From positions 248,001 to 312,000 of the forward strand of contig FSRD01000003.1 of NCBI GenBank assembly GCA_900129675.1: 64,000 nucleotides of DNA, written 5' to 3'. The notes under the pieces were generated by a model that was not told the origin of the DNA, ran no database searches, and saw only the letters and a list, made by a program, of their open reading frames with translations. The stretch comes from Bradyrhizobium erythrophlei. GTDB taxonomy: Bacteria > Pseudomonadota > Alphaproteobacteria > Rhizobiales > Xanthobacteraceae. Numbering within the stretch: position 1 is the first letter of the stretch; every line of letters begins with the position of its first letter. A program made the translations under genes and the position numbers. Positions 1 through 8,014 of this stretch are shown here, in pieces.

Positions 1-1171
1 CGACCTCGGCGAACTGATCCTCTTTGGGCTGATAGATCCCCGATAGTGAGAATGCATAGCCGGGCGCGACCGTGTTGTAGCAGGCGCCGTTCAGCCGGGG
101 CATGTCGGGCGACTTGCCGGAAATCAGGTTTGCGATGACGGCGGCGCAGGCGTTGCCTTGCGCATTGGCGGCCGATGCCGATTTCGGAATCTGCCCGGCG
201 ATGCAGGCGTCGCCGATGACGTGAACATTGGGCAGGAGCTTTGAGCCAAAGCTGACGGGATCGATCGGGCACCAGCCGGTGTTGTCGGCGGCGCCGGCGA
301 TCTCGGCGATGCGGCCGGCCTTTTGCGGCGGGATCACGCTTGCGACCTCAGCTGTGTAATTGCCGAAGTCGGTGACGATGGTGCCGGTCGCGGGATCAAC
401 CGAGGTGACCCGTCCGCCCTGCGACAGTGCGATCCGCTCGATCATGTCGGGATACAGTTCCTTCCAGGCGCCCTCGAACAACCGCTGCTGCGAAAAGCCA
501 TCCTTGGCGTCGAGGATCAGGATCTTCGAGCGCGGCTTTTTGGTCTTCAGATAATGCGCGATCAGGCTGGCGCGCTCGTACGGCGCGGGGGGACAGCGCA
601 ATGGTGCGGCGGGCACCGCCAGCACGACAACGCCGCCGTCTTCCATGGCTTCGATCTGCTTTCGCAGCAGCGTCGTCTGCTCGCCGGCCTTCCAGGCATG
701 CGGCATCTTGAGGGATGCCGCTTCGTCATAGCCGGGCAATGCGTCGAAGCGCAGGTCGATGCCGGGCGCCAGCACCAAACGGTCGTAGCCGACCGAACTT
801 CGGTCGGCCAGGCCGACCGTGCGCGCGTGCGTATCGACCTTTGCGGCGGCCTGCGGGATCACGGTCACGCTTTCGGCTACGATTTTGTCATAGCCGAATT
901 GCTGCACCTCGATTTCCCGCAAGCCTGCGATCACCTCATTGCTGAACGGGCAGGCGGTAAAAATGCGGTTCGGTTCGATCAGTGTCACCTGCAGCCTTGC
1001 ATCGAGCTTCCGCAACGCCCGCGCGCAGCTCGCGCCGCCAAAACCGCCGCCGATCACGACGATACGCGCGGCGGATTGCGCGAACGACGGACACGGCAAG
1101 GCCGCAGCCGCAGCAGAGGCGGCGATGCCGCGAGCGACAGCTCTGCGCGTCGGCCGGCCCGTGACGTCCAT
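1..1171 (-). CDS. fccB: FccB-like sulfide dehydrogenase flavoprotein, 3' end cut by window edge
   Basis: Reading the minus strand from the ATG at 1171 gives about 390 residues with no stop before the window edge, so the C-terminus is missing. The N-terminus carries a twin-arginine leader (TRRAVARG at 8-15, hydrophobic Ala-rich stretch, FAQSA cleavage region). An FAD-binding GGGFGG follows at 41-46, then the family hallmark CPFSN at 74-78, a Cys in an RCPPAPYER context and a late GDACIAGQIPKSASAANAQG block. These match flavocytochrome c sulfide dehydrogenase flavoprotein subunits, which pass electrons from sulfide to a cytochrome c partner in the periplasm. It lies 51 bp behind the molybdenum subunit and probably in its operon. 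No cytochrome gene is visible; it may lie beyond the edge. Its true substrate could differ from sulfide. Confidence 0.85.
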   Translation of the reverse strand, partial: MDVTGRPTRRAVARGIAASAAAAALPCPSFAQSAARIVVIGGGFGGASCARALRKLDARLQVTLIEPNRIFTACPFSNEVIAGLREIEVQQFGYDKIVAESVTVIPQAAAKVDTHARTVGLADRSSVGYDRLVLAPGIDLRFDALPGYDEAASLKMPHAWKAGEQTTLLRKQIEAMEDGGVVVLAVPAAPLRCPPAPYERASLIAHYLKTKKPRSKILILDAKDGFSQQRLFEGAWKELYPDMIERIALSQGGRVTSVDPATGTIVTDFGNYTAEVASVIPPQKAGRIAEIAGAADNTGWCPIDPVSFGSKLLPNVHVIGDACIAGQIPKSASAANAQGNACAAVIANLISGKSPDMPRLNGACYNTVAPGYAFSLSGIYQPKEDQFAEV

Positions 1172-1222
1172 AGGCACAATCCGAAAACCGGAGCGGCGGC
1201 CGTGAGGCCGCCGCTCGCTGTG

Positions 1223-3409
1223 TCAGGCGAAGGTGATGTTCTGGTCCCTCAGCGGCACCGAACGGATGCGTTTGCCCGTTGCCGCGAAATAGGCGTTGAG
1301 CACCGCCGGTCCAGCGACGCAGATGGTCGGCTCGCCGACGCCGCCCCAGAAACCGCCGCTCGGCATGATGATTGATTCCACCTTCGGCATCTCGTTGATG
1401 CGCATCGAATTGTAATTGTCGAAGTTGGACTGTTCGATCCGTCCGTCCTTCACGGTGCACCCGCCATAAAACAGGCCGGTCAGTCCGTAGACGAATGAGC
1501 CTGCAATTTGCCGTTCGATCTGCGCCGGATTGACGGCGTAGCCGGGGTCGGTGGCGGCGACGATGCGATGCACTTTTATCTTCGTGCCGTCGGTGACGGA
1601 TATCTCCGCAGCCCCCGCGACGTAGCTGCCATAGCCCATATGCTGGGCGATGCCGCGATAAACGCCTTGCGGGGCGGGCGTGCCCCAGCCGATCTTCTCG
1701 GCCACGGCGTTGAGCACCGCAAGGTGCTTCGGATGCTTGGTCATCAGCCTGCGGCGGAACTCGAGCGGATCCTGTCCGACCGACTGCGCCAACTCATCCA
1801 TGAAGCATTCGAGATAGATCGCATTGTGATTGACGTTGACGCCGCGCCAGAAACCGGGCGGGACGTGCGGGTTGCGCATGGAGTGCTCGACCAGCAGGTT
1901 CGGAACCGTATAGCCGATCGCCGCCTCGCCGCTGGCATTGAGGCCCTGGAACGCGACGGGGTCCTTGCCGTTGACCAACGCTTCCGGACGCAGGCTGAAC
2001 AAAATCGACTGCCCGGATAGCCGTATATGCAAGGCGGTCAGATTGTTGTCGGCGTCGAAGGCGCCGGTCATCTTGCATTGCGTGATCGGGTGATACAGGC
2101 CGTGCTGCATGTCCTCCTCGCGCGACCATAACAGCTTGATCGGCGTGCCCGGCATCTGCTTGGCGATCAAGACCGTCTGGCGGACATAGTCGGTCTGCCC
2201 TCGGCGGCCAAAACCGCCGCCGAGCATCAGCTTGTGCACGTCACATTTGTCGGCCGGCAGGCCGGAGGCTTCCAGCGTGGCGGCAAAGGCCGCTTCGCCG
2301 TTCTGGGTGCCGCACCAGACCTCGCATTTGTCTGATGTGTAGAGCGCGGTGGCGTTCATCGGCTCCATGGTGGCGTGGTTCTGGTAGGGATAATTGTAGA
2401 CCGCCTCGACCTTCTTGGCGGCGCCGGCGATGGCCGCTTTGACGTCGCCATTTTGATTGCCGACGAAGGCCTGCTGCGAGTCGTCGAGCCCTTCGCCCAG
2501 CCATTTGGCGATCGTGGCACTCGAGACTTTGGCATTGGGGCCTTCGTCCCAGACGACCGGCAGCGCGTCGAGCGCGGTCTTGGCGTGCCACCAGGTGTCG
2601 GCGACGACGGCGACCGCGCTGTCGTTGACCCGCACCACCTTCTTGACGCCCTTCATGCCCATGACTTTGGCTTCGTCAAAGCTCGTCAGCTTGCCGCCGA
2701 ACACCGGGCAATCCTTGATCGCGGCGTTGAGCATGCCGGGCAGCTTGATGTCGATGCCGTAGACCGTCTTGCCGGTGGTTTTGTCTGATGTATCCAGCCG
2801 CTTCACGCCCTTGCCGACGATCTTCCAGTCCTTGGGATCCTTCAGCTTGACGTCGGCCGGCGGGTCGAGCTTGGCGGCGGCTTCGACCACCTTGCCGTAA
2901 GTGGTGGTCTTGCCCGACGGCGTATGGGTGATGACGCTGTTGGCCGCGGTGCATTCCGAGGCCGGCACCTTCCATTCGTTGGCGGCAGCCTGGATCAGCA
3001 TCACGCGCGCGGTGGCGCCGCCCTTGCGGACATATTCCTGGCTGGTGCGGATGCCGCGGCTGCCGCCGGTGGAAAAATCGCCCCAGGCGCGTTTGCGGGC
3101 GACGCTCTGGCCGGGCGTCGGAAATTCGGTCGTGACTTTCGACCAGTCGCATTCGAGTTCTTCGGCGACGAGTTGCGCGAGACCGGTGAGGGTGCCCTGT
3201 CCCATCTCGGAACGGGCGATGCGGATGACGACGGTATCGTCGGGGCGGATCACCACCCAGGCGTTGATCTCAGGCGCGCCGTCGGCGGCGCGCACGACGG
3301 CCGGACCGCCGAAGGGAAGATCGAGGCCGAGCGCAAGACCGGCGCCCGCGGTGGCGGTACCGATCACGAAAGCGCGGCGATTGAGTTTGGGCATGCTGTG
3401 CTGGTTCAT
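1223..3409 (-). CDS. Molybdopterin-binding subunit, xanthine dehydrogenase family (IorB-like)
   Basis: 728 residues, the usual length for the one-chain large subunit of isoquinoline 1-oxidoreductase/aldehyde oxidase type enzymes. The leader NRRAFVIGTATAGAGLALG (about 10-28) is a twin-arginine signal, so the folded cofactor-loaded enzyme is exported. LMLGGGFGRRG in mid-protein is the Moco-contacting loop. GGVGEPT near the C-terminus carries the catalytic Glu of the family. It begins 10 bp after the 2Fe-2S subunit, so the two are co-translated. The reaction is hydroxylation of an N-heterocycle or aldehyde using water, with electrons leaving through the iron-sulfur subunit. The substrate cannot be read from the sequence. 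Confidence 0.9.
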   Translation of the reverse strand: MNQHSMPKLNRRAFVIGTATAGAGLALGLDLPFGGPAVVRAADGAPEINAWVVIRPDDTVVIRIARSEMGQGTLTGLAQLVAEELECDWSKVTTEFPTPGQSVARKRAWGDFSTGGSRGIRTSQEYVRKGGATARVMLIQAAANEWKVPASECTAANSVITHTPSGKTTTYGKVVEAAAKLDPPADVKLKDPKDWKIVGKGVKRLDTSDKTTGKTVYGIDIKLPGMLNAAIKDCPVFGGKLTSFDEAKVMGMKGVKKVVRVNDSAVAVVADTWWHAKTALDALPVVWDEGPNAKVSSATIAKWLGEGLDDSQQAFVGNQNGDVKAAIAGAAKKVEAVYNYPYQNHATMEPMNATALYTSDKCEVWCGTQNGEAAFAATLEASGLPADKCDVHKLMLGGGFGRRGQTDYVRQTVLIAKQMPGTPIKLLWSREEDMQHGLYHPITQCKMTGAFDADNNLTALHIRLSGQSILFSLRPEALVNGKDPVAFQGLNASGEAAIGYTVPNLLVEHSMRNPHVPPGFWRGVNVNHNAIYLECFMDELAQSVGQDPLEFRRRLMTKHPKHLAVLNAVAEKIGWGTPAPQGVYRGIAQHMGYGSYVAGAAEISVTDGTKIKVHRIVAATDPGYAVNPAQIERQIAGSFVYGLTGLFYGGCTVKDGRIEQSNFDNYNSMRINEMPKVESIIMPSGGFWGGVGEPTICVAGPAVLNAYFAATGKRIRSVPLRDQNITFA

Positions 3410-3419
3410 GGTTGCCCCC

Positions 3420-3869
3420 TCACGCGTTCGCAGCTTCGTGGATAGCCTCGCGAACCTGCTGAAAGGTTCCGCATCGGCAGATATTGGTGATGGCCTCGTC
3501 GATGTCCTGGTCGGTCGGCTTCGGCTTCTCCTTCAGAAGTGCAGCCACCGCCATGATCATGCCGCTCTGGCAATAACCGCATTGCGGAACATCATTGGCG
3601 ATCCAGGCCTCCTGCACCTTGTGCAGCGCGCCATTGGGGCCGAGGCCTTCGATGGTGGTGATCTGCTTGCCGACGGCTTCGCTGACCGAGACGCCGCAGG
3701 AGCGCATCGCGACGCCGTCGATATGCACGGTGCAGGCGCCGCATTGTGCAATGCCGCATCCGTATTTGGTGCCGGTCAGTCCGACGTTCTCCCTGATTGC
3801 CCAAAGAAGCGGCGTATCCGCCTCCACGTCGACGTCGATTGTCTTGCCGTTGATAGTGAGGTTTGCCAT
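3420..3869 (-). CDS. 2Fe-2S subunit of molybdenum hydroxylase (IorA-like)
   Basis: 149 residues from the ATG at 3869, which has a GGGGAA ribosome site; an upstream extension of the frame has no family similarity. Plant-type cluster ligands are C38, C43, C46 and C58 (CGIAQCGAC...C). The second cluster ligands are C97, C100, C131 and C133 (CGYC ... CRC). This is the standard small subunit that relays electrons from the Mo centre to an external acceptor. It has no signal peptide and presumably rides out with the Tat-exported large subunit. Gene order small-large-flavoprotein suggests one periplasmic electron-transfer unit. Confidence 0.92.
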   Translation of the reverse strand: MANLTINGKTIDVDVEADTPLLWAIRENVGLTGTKYGCGIAQCGACTVHIDGVAMRSCGVSVSEAVGKQITTIEGLGPNGALHKVQEAWIANDVPQCGYCQSGMIMAVAALLKEKPKPTDQDIDEAITNICRCGTFQQVREAIHEAANA

Positions 3870-4045
3870 CGCGTTCCCCTGTGGTGATTCAATTCTCCAA
3901 CTGAACCTTGGGGCGATGTTGGACTGGAAACTGGAACGGTTCAAATCAAGAAAACGCGTTTGCAATGCGGAAGAAAATTGATCGGCCGGTGTTGCGCCTG
4001 CGCTGCATTCCTGACTTGCAAATACGAGCGCACTCATGGCGGACG

Positions 4046-5029
4046 TTACGGCTTGCTCGCCCTGAAGGCCTCGAGAATTGGGACGCAGGCCGGGCCCGAC
4101 CTGACGCACCAGGCGCGCTGCACCGCTGCGGCGCCCGATTGCAGCGCTTCGGCAATGGAGGGAGCGGGACTTGAATCGATGGTGACGCCGTTCTGGCGCA
4201 TGCGCTGATAGTTTTCCTGCAGCCGGGTCGACAGCGCGAGCCACAATTCACGCTCGGTCTGGCCGCTGGCCGCCTCGACGGCCTCGCGCAAATCGCCGCT
4301 CAGGCCGTCATAGACCGCCTGATTGACGCTCGCGACCGACAGCGGCAGCGAATAGGTGATCTCGCTGAAATAGGGCAAAAACTCCCAAAGCTTGCGGCCG
4401 GCGCCGCCGTCGCCGGACGACAGCACCGCGGTGATGCTGCCGTCGACCAGTTTCGGCATCGTGTCCGCGAAGCTGATCGATATGGCTTTGGCGCCGGCGC
4501 CGGCAAATACCTCGGTCGAGGTCTTGTCATAGGTGCGAATCGAAAGGCCGGACAAATCGGATGCTGCCTTCAGCGGCGTCCTCGACCAGATGCCGGACGG
4601 CGGCCACGGCGTCAGATAAAGCAGCCGCAGGCCCCTCTTTTGCAGTGCCGCCGCCAAATATGGCCGCGCGATGTCGGCAAGATGTTTTGCATCGGTGGTC
4701 GACGTCACCAGAAAGGGCAGCGAGGGCAGCGCGAAGATCGCGTCTTCGGATTCCAGCGAGCCTGCGAAGGCATCGCCGGCCTGCACCCGGTCGTCCGCAA
4801 TCGCGGCGAGCATGCCGGCCGATTTGATGCCGGCCCTGGCATCGAAGCTCGGCCTGATCTGGAGTTTTCCGGCGCTCAATTCGGCGACATGCTTTGCAAA
4901 TGTCGTCAGGCCGAGTCCCGGCATCGCGGTCTGCGGATATTCGGTCGGCATATCCCAGACGGTCTGGGCACGCGGGGTGGCCGGATACAGCAACAGCAGC
5001 GCGCCGGCCAGCAAACTGAGAAGTCGCAA
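4046..5029 (-). CDS. TRAP transporter substrate-binding protein (DctP family)
   Basis: 327 residues with a clear signal peptide (MRLLSLLAGALLLLYPATPRAQ) followed by a DctP-like fold: VWDMPTEYP at the start of the mature protein, a central domain with SGLSIRTYDK at the usual position of the substrate-binding Arg segment, and a KLVDGSITAVLSS hinge region. It would capture an organic acid in the periplasm. No TRAP permease gene is adjacent: it lies between an MFS transporter (52 bp upstream) and the IorAB-like genes (176 bp downstream). It is therefore an orphan binding protein that may share a permease, possibly the DctQM at 23040, or have another role. Confidence 0.8.
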   Translation of the reverse strand: MRLLSLLAGALLLLYPATPRAQTVWDMPTEYPQTAMPGLGLTTFAKHVAELSAGKLQIRPSFDARAGIKSAGMLAAIADDRVQAGDAFAGSLESEDAIFALPSLPFLVTSTTDAKHLADIARPYLAAALQKRGLRLLYLTPWPPSGIWSRTPLKAASDLSGLSIRTYDKTSTEVFAGAGAKAISISFADTMPKLVDGSITAVLSSGDGGAGRKLWEFLPYFSEITYSLPLSVASVNQAVYDGLSGDLREAVEAASGQTERELWLALSTRLQENYQRMRQNGVTIDSSPAPSIAEALQSGAAAVQRAWCVRSGPACVPILEAFRASKP

Positions 5030-5081
5030 CTCGTCCTCCGATCCACGTTACACCGGCTCCATCTTCTGGCCGGCAGTGCAA

Positions 5082-6473
5082 TCATGTCTTGCGCGGCGCG
5101 CCGACCACCAGACGCAGAAAGCTCATCACGCTTCCGAGCGCGGCAAATCCGGCGCCGAGCGCCAATGCAAGCGTCGCGCCATCGTGACCGGCGAGGGCGA
5201 AGCACAGCGCTGCGAGCGCGGCACCGGCCGTTTGCCCGGTCAGGCGCGCGGTCGCGACGATGCCGCTGGCGCTGCCGCTGCGATGCGCTGGCGCGCTCGA
5301 CATCAGGGCTTTCATGTTGGGTGTCTGAAAGAAGCCGAATCCGATCCCGCAGACCACCATGCGCCAGACGATGTTGGCGACGCCGGGCGAAGCGGGGAGC
5401 GTTGCCAGCAGCACCATTCCCACACCGAGCAGTGTGAGGCCGATGCCGCCCAAAATGCCGACGGGATAGCGGTCGGACAGCCGGCCGCCGATCGGCGCCA
5501 TGATGGCGACCACCAGCGGCCACGGCGTCATGAAGAAGCCGGTCTCGACCTGCGACCGCAGCAGCACGTCCTCGAAGTAGAACGGCAATGAGACGAACGC
5601 CAGGCCCTGCACCGCGAACGAGCACACCGCGGTGGCCGCCGACAGCGCGAACATCGGGCGCCGGAACAGGTCGATCGGCAGCATCGGCGCCGGATGATCG
5701 GCGTGCCGCCGGGTCAGGATCCAGCCCAGCAGCACCGCGGCGGCGAGTTCGCCCGAGACCAGGCCGATCGACGCCTTGTGCGCGGCGCTGCCGATGCCGG
5801 TAATGAAGAGCCCGAGGCAGCCGGCCGCCAGCGCTGCGCCTGCGAAATCGAAGGCGTGCGCGGCGCGCGGCGTCGACGGCAGCGTCTTCAGGCCGATCAA
5901 CAGCGCGATCACGCCGAACGGAAGATTGACCGCGAACAGCCAGGGCCAATGCCCGAACGCCAGGATGCCGGAGGCGATCGTCGGCCCGAGCGTGAACGCG
6001 GTCGCCACCACCAGCGCGTTGTGGCCAAAGCCGCGGCCGAGCATGCGGGTCGGGTAGACGAAGCGGACCAGCGCCGTGTTCACGCTCATCAGGCCGCTGG
6101 CGCCGAGCCCCTGCAGCGTGCGCGCGACCAGCAGGCTTTCCAGTGACCACGCCAGCGCGCAGCCGAGCGACGCCAGCGTGAACAGCAGTAGCCCGCCGAG
6201 ATAGATGCGCTGGTGGCCGACGATTTCGCCGAGCGCGCCGAGCGGCAGCAGTGTGGCGACCAGCGCGATCTGATAGACGTTGACCACCCACACCACTTCG
6301 GCCGGGCTGACATGGAGGTCGGCGGCAATCGCGGGCAGGGCGATGTTGGCAATCGCCGTATCCAGCGAGGCCATCGCCAGCGCGGTGAAGATCGCCGCCA
6401 CCGCCCATCGCCGGAGTTCTGGGGGCAAGCCGTCGATCGGAGCGGGCGGCTTTGCGGTATTATCTGCTGACAT
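5082..6473 (-). CDS. MFS transporter, DHA2 (EmrB/QacA-like) drug efflux type
   Basis: 463 residues from ATG 6473 (MSADNTAKPP...). The frame stays open upstream but that part is low-complexity and has no membrane segments. Hydrophobic segments run through the whole chain in the 14-TM style. TALAMASLDTAIANIALPAIAADL is the motif-D1-like first helix of the DHA2 family, with LGALGEIVGHQRIYLGG in the motif A loop and GRTLQGLG-like RTLQGLGASG in helix 4. Members expel drugs, dyes or aromatic compounds with proton antiport. The following TRAP binding protein gene is 52 bp away on the same strand, so co-transcription is likely. Substrate unknown. Confidence 0.85.
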   Translation of the reverse strand: MSADNTAKPPAPIDGLPPELRRWAVAAIFTALAMASLDTAIANIALPAIAADLHVSPAEVVWVVNVYQIALVATLLPLGALGEIVGHQRIYLGGLLLFTLASLGCALAWSLESLLVARTLQGLGASGLMSVNTALVRFVYPTRMLGRGFGHNALVVATAFTLGPTIASGILAFGHWPWLFAVNLPFGVIALLIGLKTLPSTPRAAHAFDFAGAALAAGCLGLFITGIGSAAHKASIGLVSGELAAAVLLGWILTRRHADHPAPMLPIDLFRRPMFALSAATAVCSFAVQGLAFVSLPFYFEDVLLRSQVETGFFMTPWPLVVAIMAPIGGRLSDRYPVGILGGIGLTLLGVGMVLLATLPASPGVANIVWRMVVCGIGFGFFQTPNMKALMSSAPAHRSGSASGIVATARLTGQTAGAALAALCFALAGHDGATLALALGAGFAALGSVMSFLRLVVGAPRKT

Positions 6474-6587
6474 CCTGCCGGGTTCTCTAGGCGGGGCGAT
6501 AGCGCCCATGGCGGCATGTACTACGGACAAGCGGCGCGCCACAGGCGCGGCATTGCATGATGCGTATGCGAGGGGGGCGGCGAAAGC

Positions 6588-6690
6588 CGTCATGCCCCGC
6601 GAAGGCGGGGCATCCAGTATGCCGCGGCCTCGCGATCCAATCAATGACGTCTCTGGAATACTGGATCACCCGCTTTCGCGGGTGATGACA
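6588..6690. repeat. Dispersed palindromic intergenic repeat
   Basis: Ends are inverted: CGTCATGCCCCGCG at the left and CGCGGGTGATGACA at the right, with CATCCAGTAT and ATACTGGATC as an inner inverted pair. This forms a long imperfect hairpin. I recognise the type from Bradyrhizobiaceae intergenic DNA. It does not encode a plausible protein. Confidence 0.7.
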
Positions 6691-6774
6691 AGTGAGAGTT
6701 TGCAAACACAGTTTCGCGATCTCGCGGCTCCTTTCGCCCGAGTTTTGCTCTTCACTTCCGCCCTCTCCAATCAG

Positions 6775-7205
6775 AGGGCGCAGGGAACGCCGGATGCACG
6801 CTGCACCCGCGGTCTCGCGTGCAATTTGCACAAAAGGAACGCACACGAGCATACAGGTTCAGCGGAGGCAATCCGGCATTCCCTGCGCAATGGTTTTACG
6901 GCTTATAGCGTGCTCTCCCCGGTGAACGGGCTTTCTTGCCACCGTTGCGCCGCGAATAAATCCACGACACGTGACGCCAGCGTCGCGGCGTCAGAACCAC
7001 ACGTCTTCGCCGTCCGCTTCAGCGCCGTTCGTCAAGGGCACATCAGCGTCCACCGCATCTCAACCCACGTTCGTGACGATCGCGAGCGCCCCTCTTGTCG
7101 GGTGAGACGGGCGGAGAGAAACAACTGATTTGCCCGACGGCCAAAGCGAAATATTTTTGCAGCAAGGGCTGGACAGGTTTTGAGTGATTTGCCCGTCGGG
7201 CTATT
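6775..7205. repeat. Long non-coding dispersed repeat of Bradyrhizobiaceae type
   Basis: The 1.1 kb between 6474 and 7582 contains no credible gene. This block includes GCACACGAGCATACAGGTTC, GGTTTTACGGCTTATAGCGT and a terminal pair of ATTTGCCCGACGG / ATTTGCCCGTCGGG palindromic half-sites (about 7130 and 7190). I recognise the arrangement from many intergenic places in Bradyrhizobium and Rhodopseudomonas genomes, where it produces short spurious frames ending in phrases such as HEHTGSAEA. The frames here lack a consistent start, ribosome site or codon bias. Function unknown. Confidence 0.55.
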
Positions 7206-7230
7206 TTGTCGCACCCGATGTCCCCACATT

Positions 7231-7344
7231 GTCATTGCGAGCCAACGGGTCGCGCGTATGCGCGCCCGATGACAGGCTCCGCAATCCATCGCGCCGCGCA
7301 AGGAAAGAATGGATTGCTTCGTCGCTGCGCTCCTCGCAATGACG
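7231..7344. repeat. GTCATTGCGAGC repeat, long form (copy 1)
   Basis: It starts GTCATTGCGAGCCAACGGGT, contains GCGCGCCCGATGACAGGCTC and GCAATCCATC, and ends ATGGATTGCTTCGTCGCTGC then CTCGCAATGAC. The two outer ends are reverse complements, so the transcript folds into a long hairpin. Seven other copies occur in this window. Confidence 0.85.
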
Positions 7345-7366
7345 GGAGGTGTCGGAATTCAGCCCC

Positions 7367-7490
7367 CGTCATTCCGGGGCGTGCGATGCACGAGCTATGA
7401 TGTGCAATTGCACATCAGAGAATCCATAACCACGATCGTGCGTATGGATTCCGGGCCCGCGCCAAGCGGCGCGTCCCGGAATGACAGATT
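7367..7490. repeat. CCCCGTCATTCCGGGG palindromic repeat
   Basis: Begins CCCGTCATTCCGGGGCGTGC and ends TCCCGGAATGACAG, with GAATCCATA and TATGGATTCC as an inner inverted pair. It is a second dispersed hairpin family. A fragment of the same family (CCCCGTCATTCCGGGGCGTG) recurs at 7980-8014. Confidence 0.7.
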
Positions 7491-7582
7491 GATTTATCGC
7501 CTTCGCCCCCTTTTCCCGGCTTGCCCCGGCCGCGGATCGGCGCAATGCTCGCGTTTCAGGCCAAGCTATTGCGAGGTCAGCC

Positions 7583-7765
7583 ATGAGAGCATTTCTGGTA
7601 GCGGCACTTTACTTCGGATCATTTCTCACGATCGGGCTGCTTGCGAAGCTGGCGGCCGACTATTTCGGCCGCGATACGAACCTGACCGACATTCAGTCGC
7701 AGGCCGGGCCAAACCGCAGAAAGCACAAAGGCTTCCTGTTGGGTGCGTGGCGGAACGAAGATTAA
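7583..7765 (+). CDS. Small predicted membrane protein, 60 aa
   Basis: 60 residues, beginning MRAFLVAALYFGSFLTIGLL: one hydrophobic segment (about 3-25) followed by a charged tail with NRRKHKG. A GCGAGG ribosome-like site lies 7 bases upstream of the ATG. The hydrophobic helix followed by a polar cytoplasmic tail looks like a real single-pass protein and not repeat-derived noise, although it sits between repeat blocks. No family is recognised and I assign no function. Confidence 0.5.
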   Translation: MRAFLVAALYFGSFLTIGLLAKLAADYFGRDTNLTDIQSQAGPNRRKHKGFLLGAWRNED

Positions 7766-7838
7766 TCTCGGCAAACGGTGGCCTGGTTTGAATCGGCCTC
7801 CGCTTCAATCGGTCAAAACGGCTCGGAGTCGCAAGGAC

Positions 7839-7958
7839 CGTCATTGCGAGCCAACGGGTCGCGCGCACGCGCGCCCGATGACAGGCTCCGCGAAGCAATC
7901 CATCTTACAGTGCAAAGAAAGAATGGATTGCTTCGTCGCTTTGTTCCTCGCAATGACG
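7839..7958. repeat. GTCATTGCGAGC repeat, long form (copy 2)
   Basis: Same structure as the copy at 7231: CGTCATTGCGAGCCAACGGG at the left, GATGACAGGCTCCGCGAAGC inside, CTCGCAATGACG at the right. It lies 56 bp downstream of the stop codon of the amidohydrolase, which runs toward it on the minus strand. Confidence 0.85.
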
Positions 7959-7979
7959 GGGGAGGCGTCGGAAATTCAC

Positions 7980-8014
7980 TCCCCGTCATTCCGGGGCGTG
8001 CGCAGCACGAGCTA
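7980..8014. repeat. Fragment of the CCCCGTCATTCCGGGG repeat
   Basis: The 35 bases match the left end of the repeat at 7367-7400 (CCCCGTCATTCCGGGGCGTG then CACGAGCTAT) and abut the stop codon of the amidohydrolase. It is a truncated copy without its right arm. Confidence 0.65.

Noticed and set aside
6836..6864. GGAAC motif as another EcfG promoter
   Set aside because: It lies in repeat DNA and the matching -10 would be GGTT at 15 bases, outside the accepted spacing and sequence.
6280..7128. 282-codon plus-strand frame across the MFS start and the following gap
   Set aside because: Its first part is antisense to the MFS gene and its second part is repeat DNA; no consistent coding signal.
7231..7344. 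tRNA gene, attachment site or CRISPR repeat
   Set aside because: The element is one long inverted repeat present eight times across the window with variable inner parts; there is no cloverleaf, regular spacing, spacer set or integrase.
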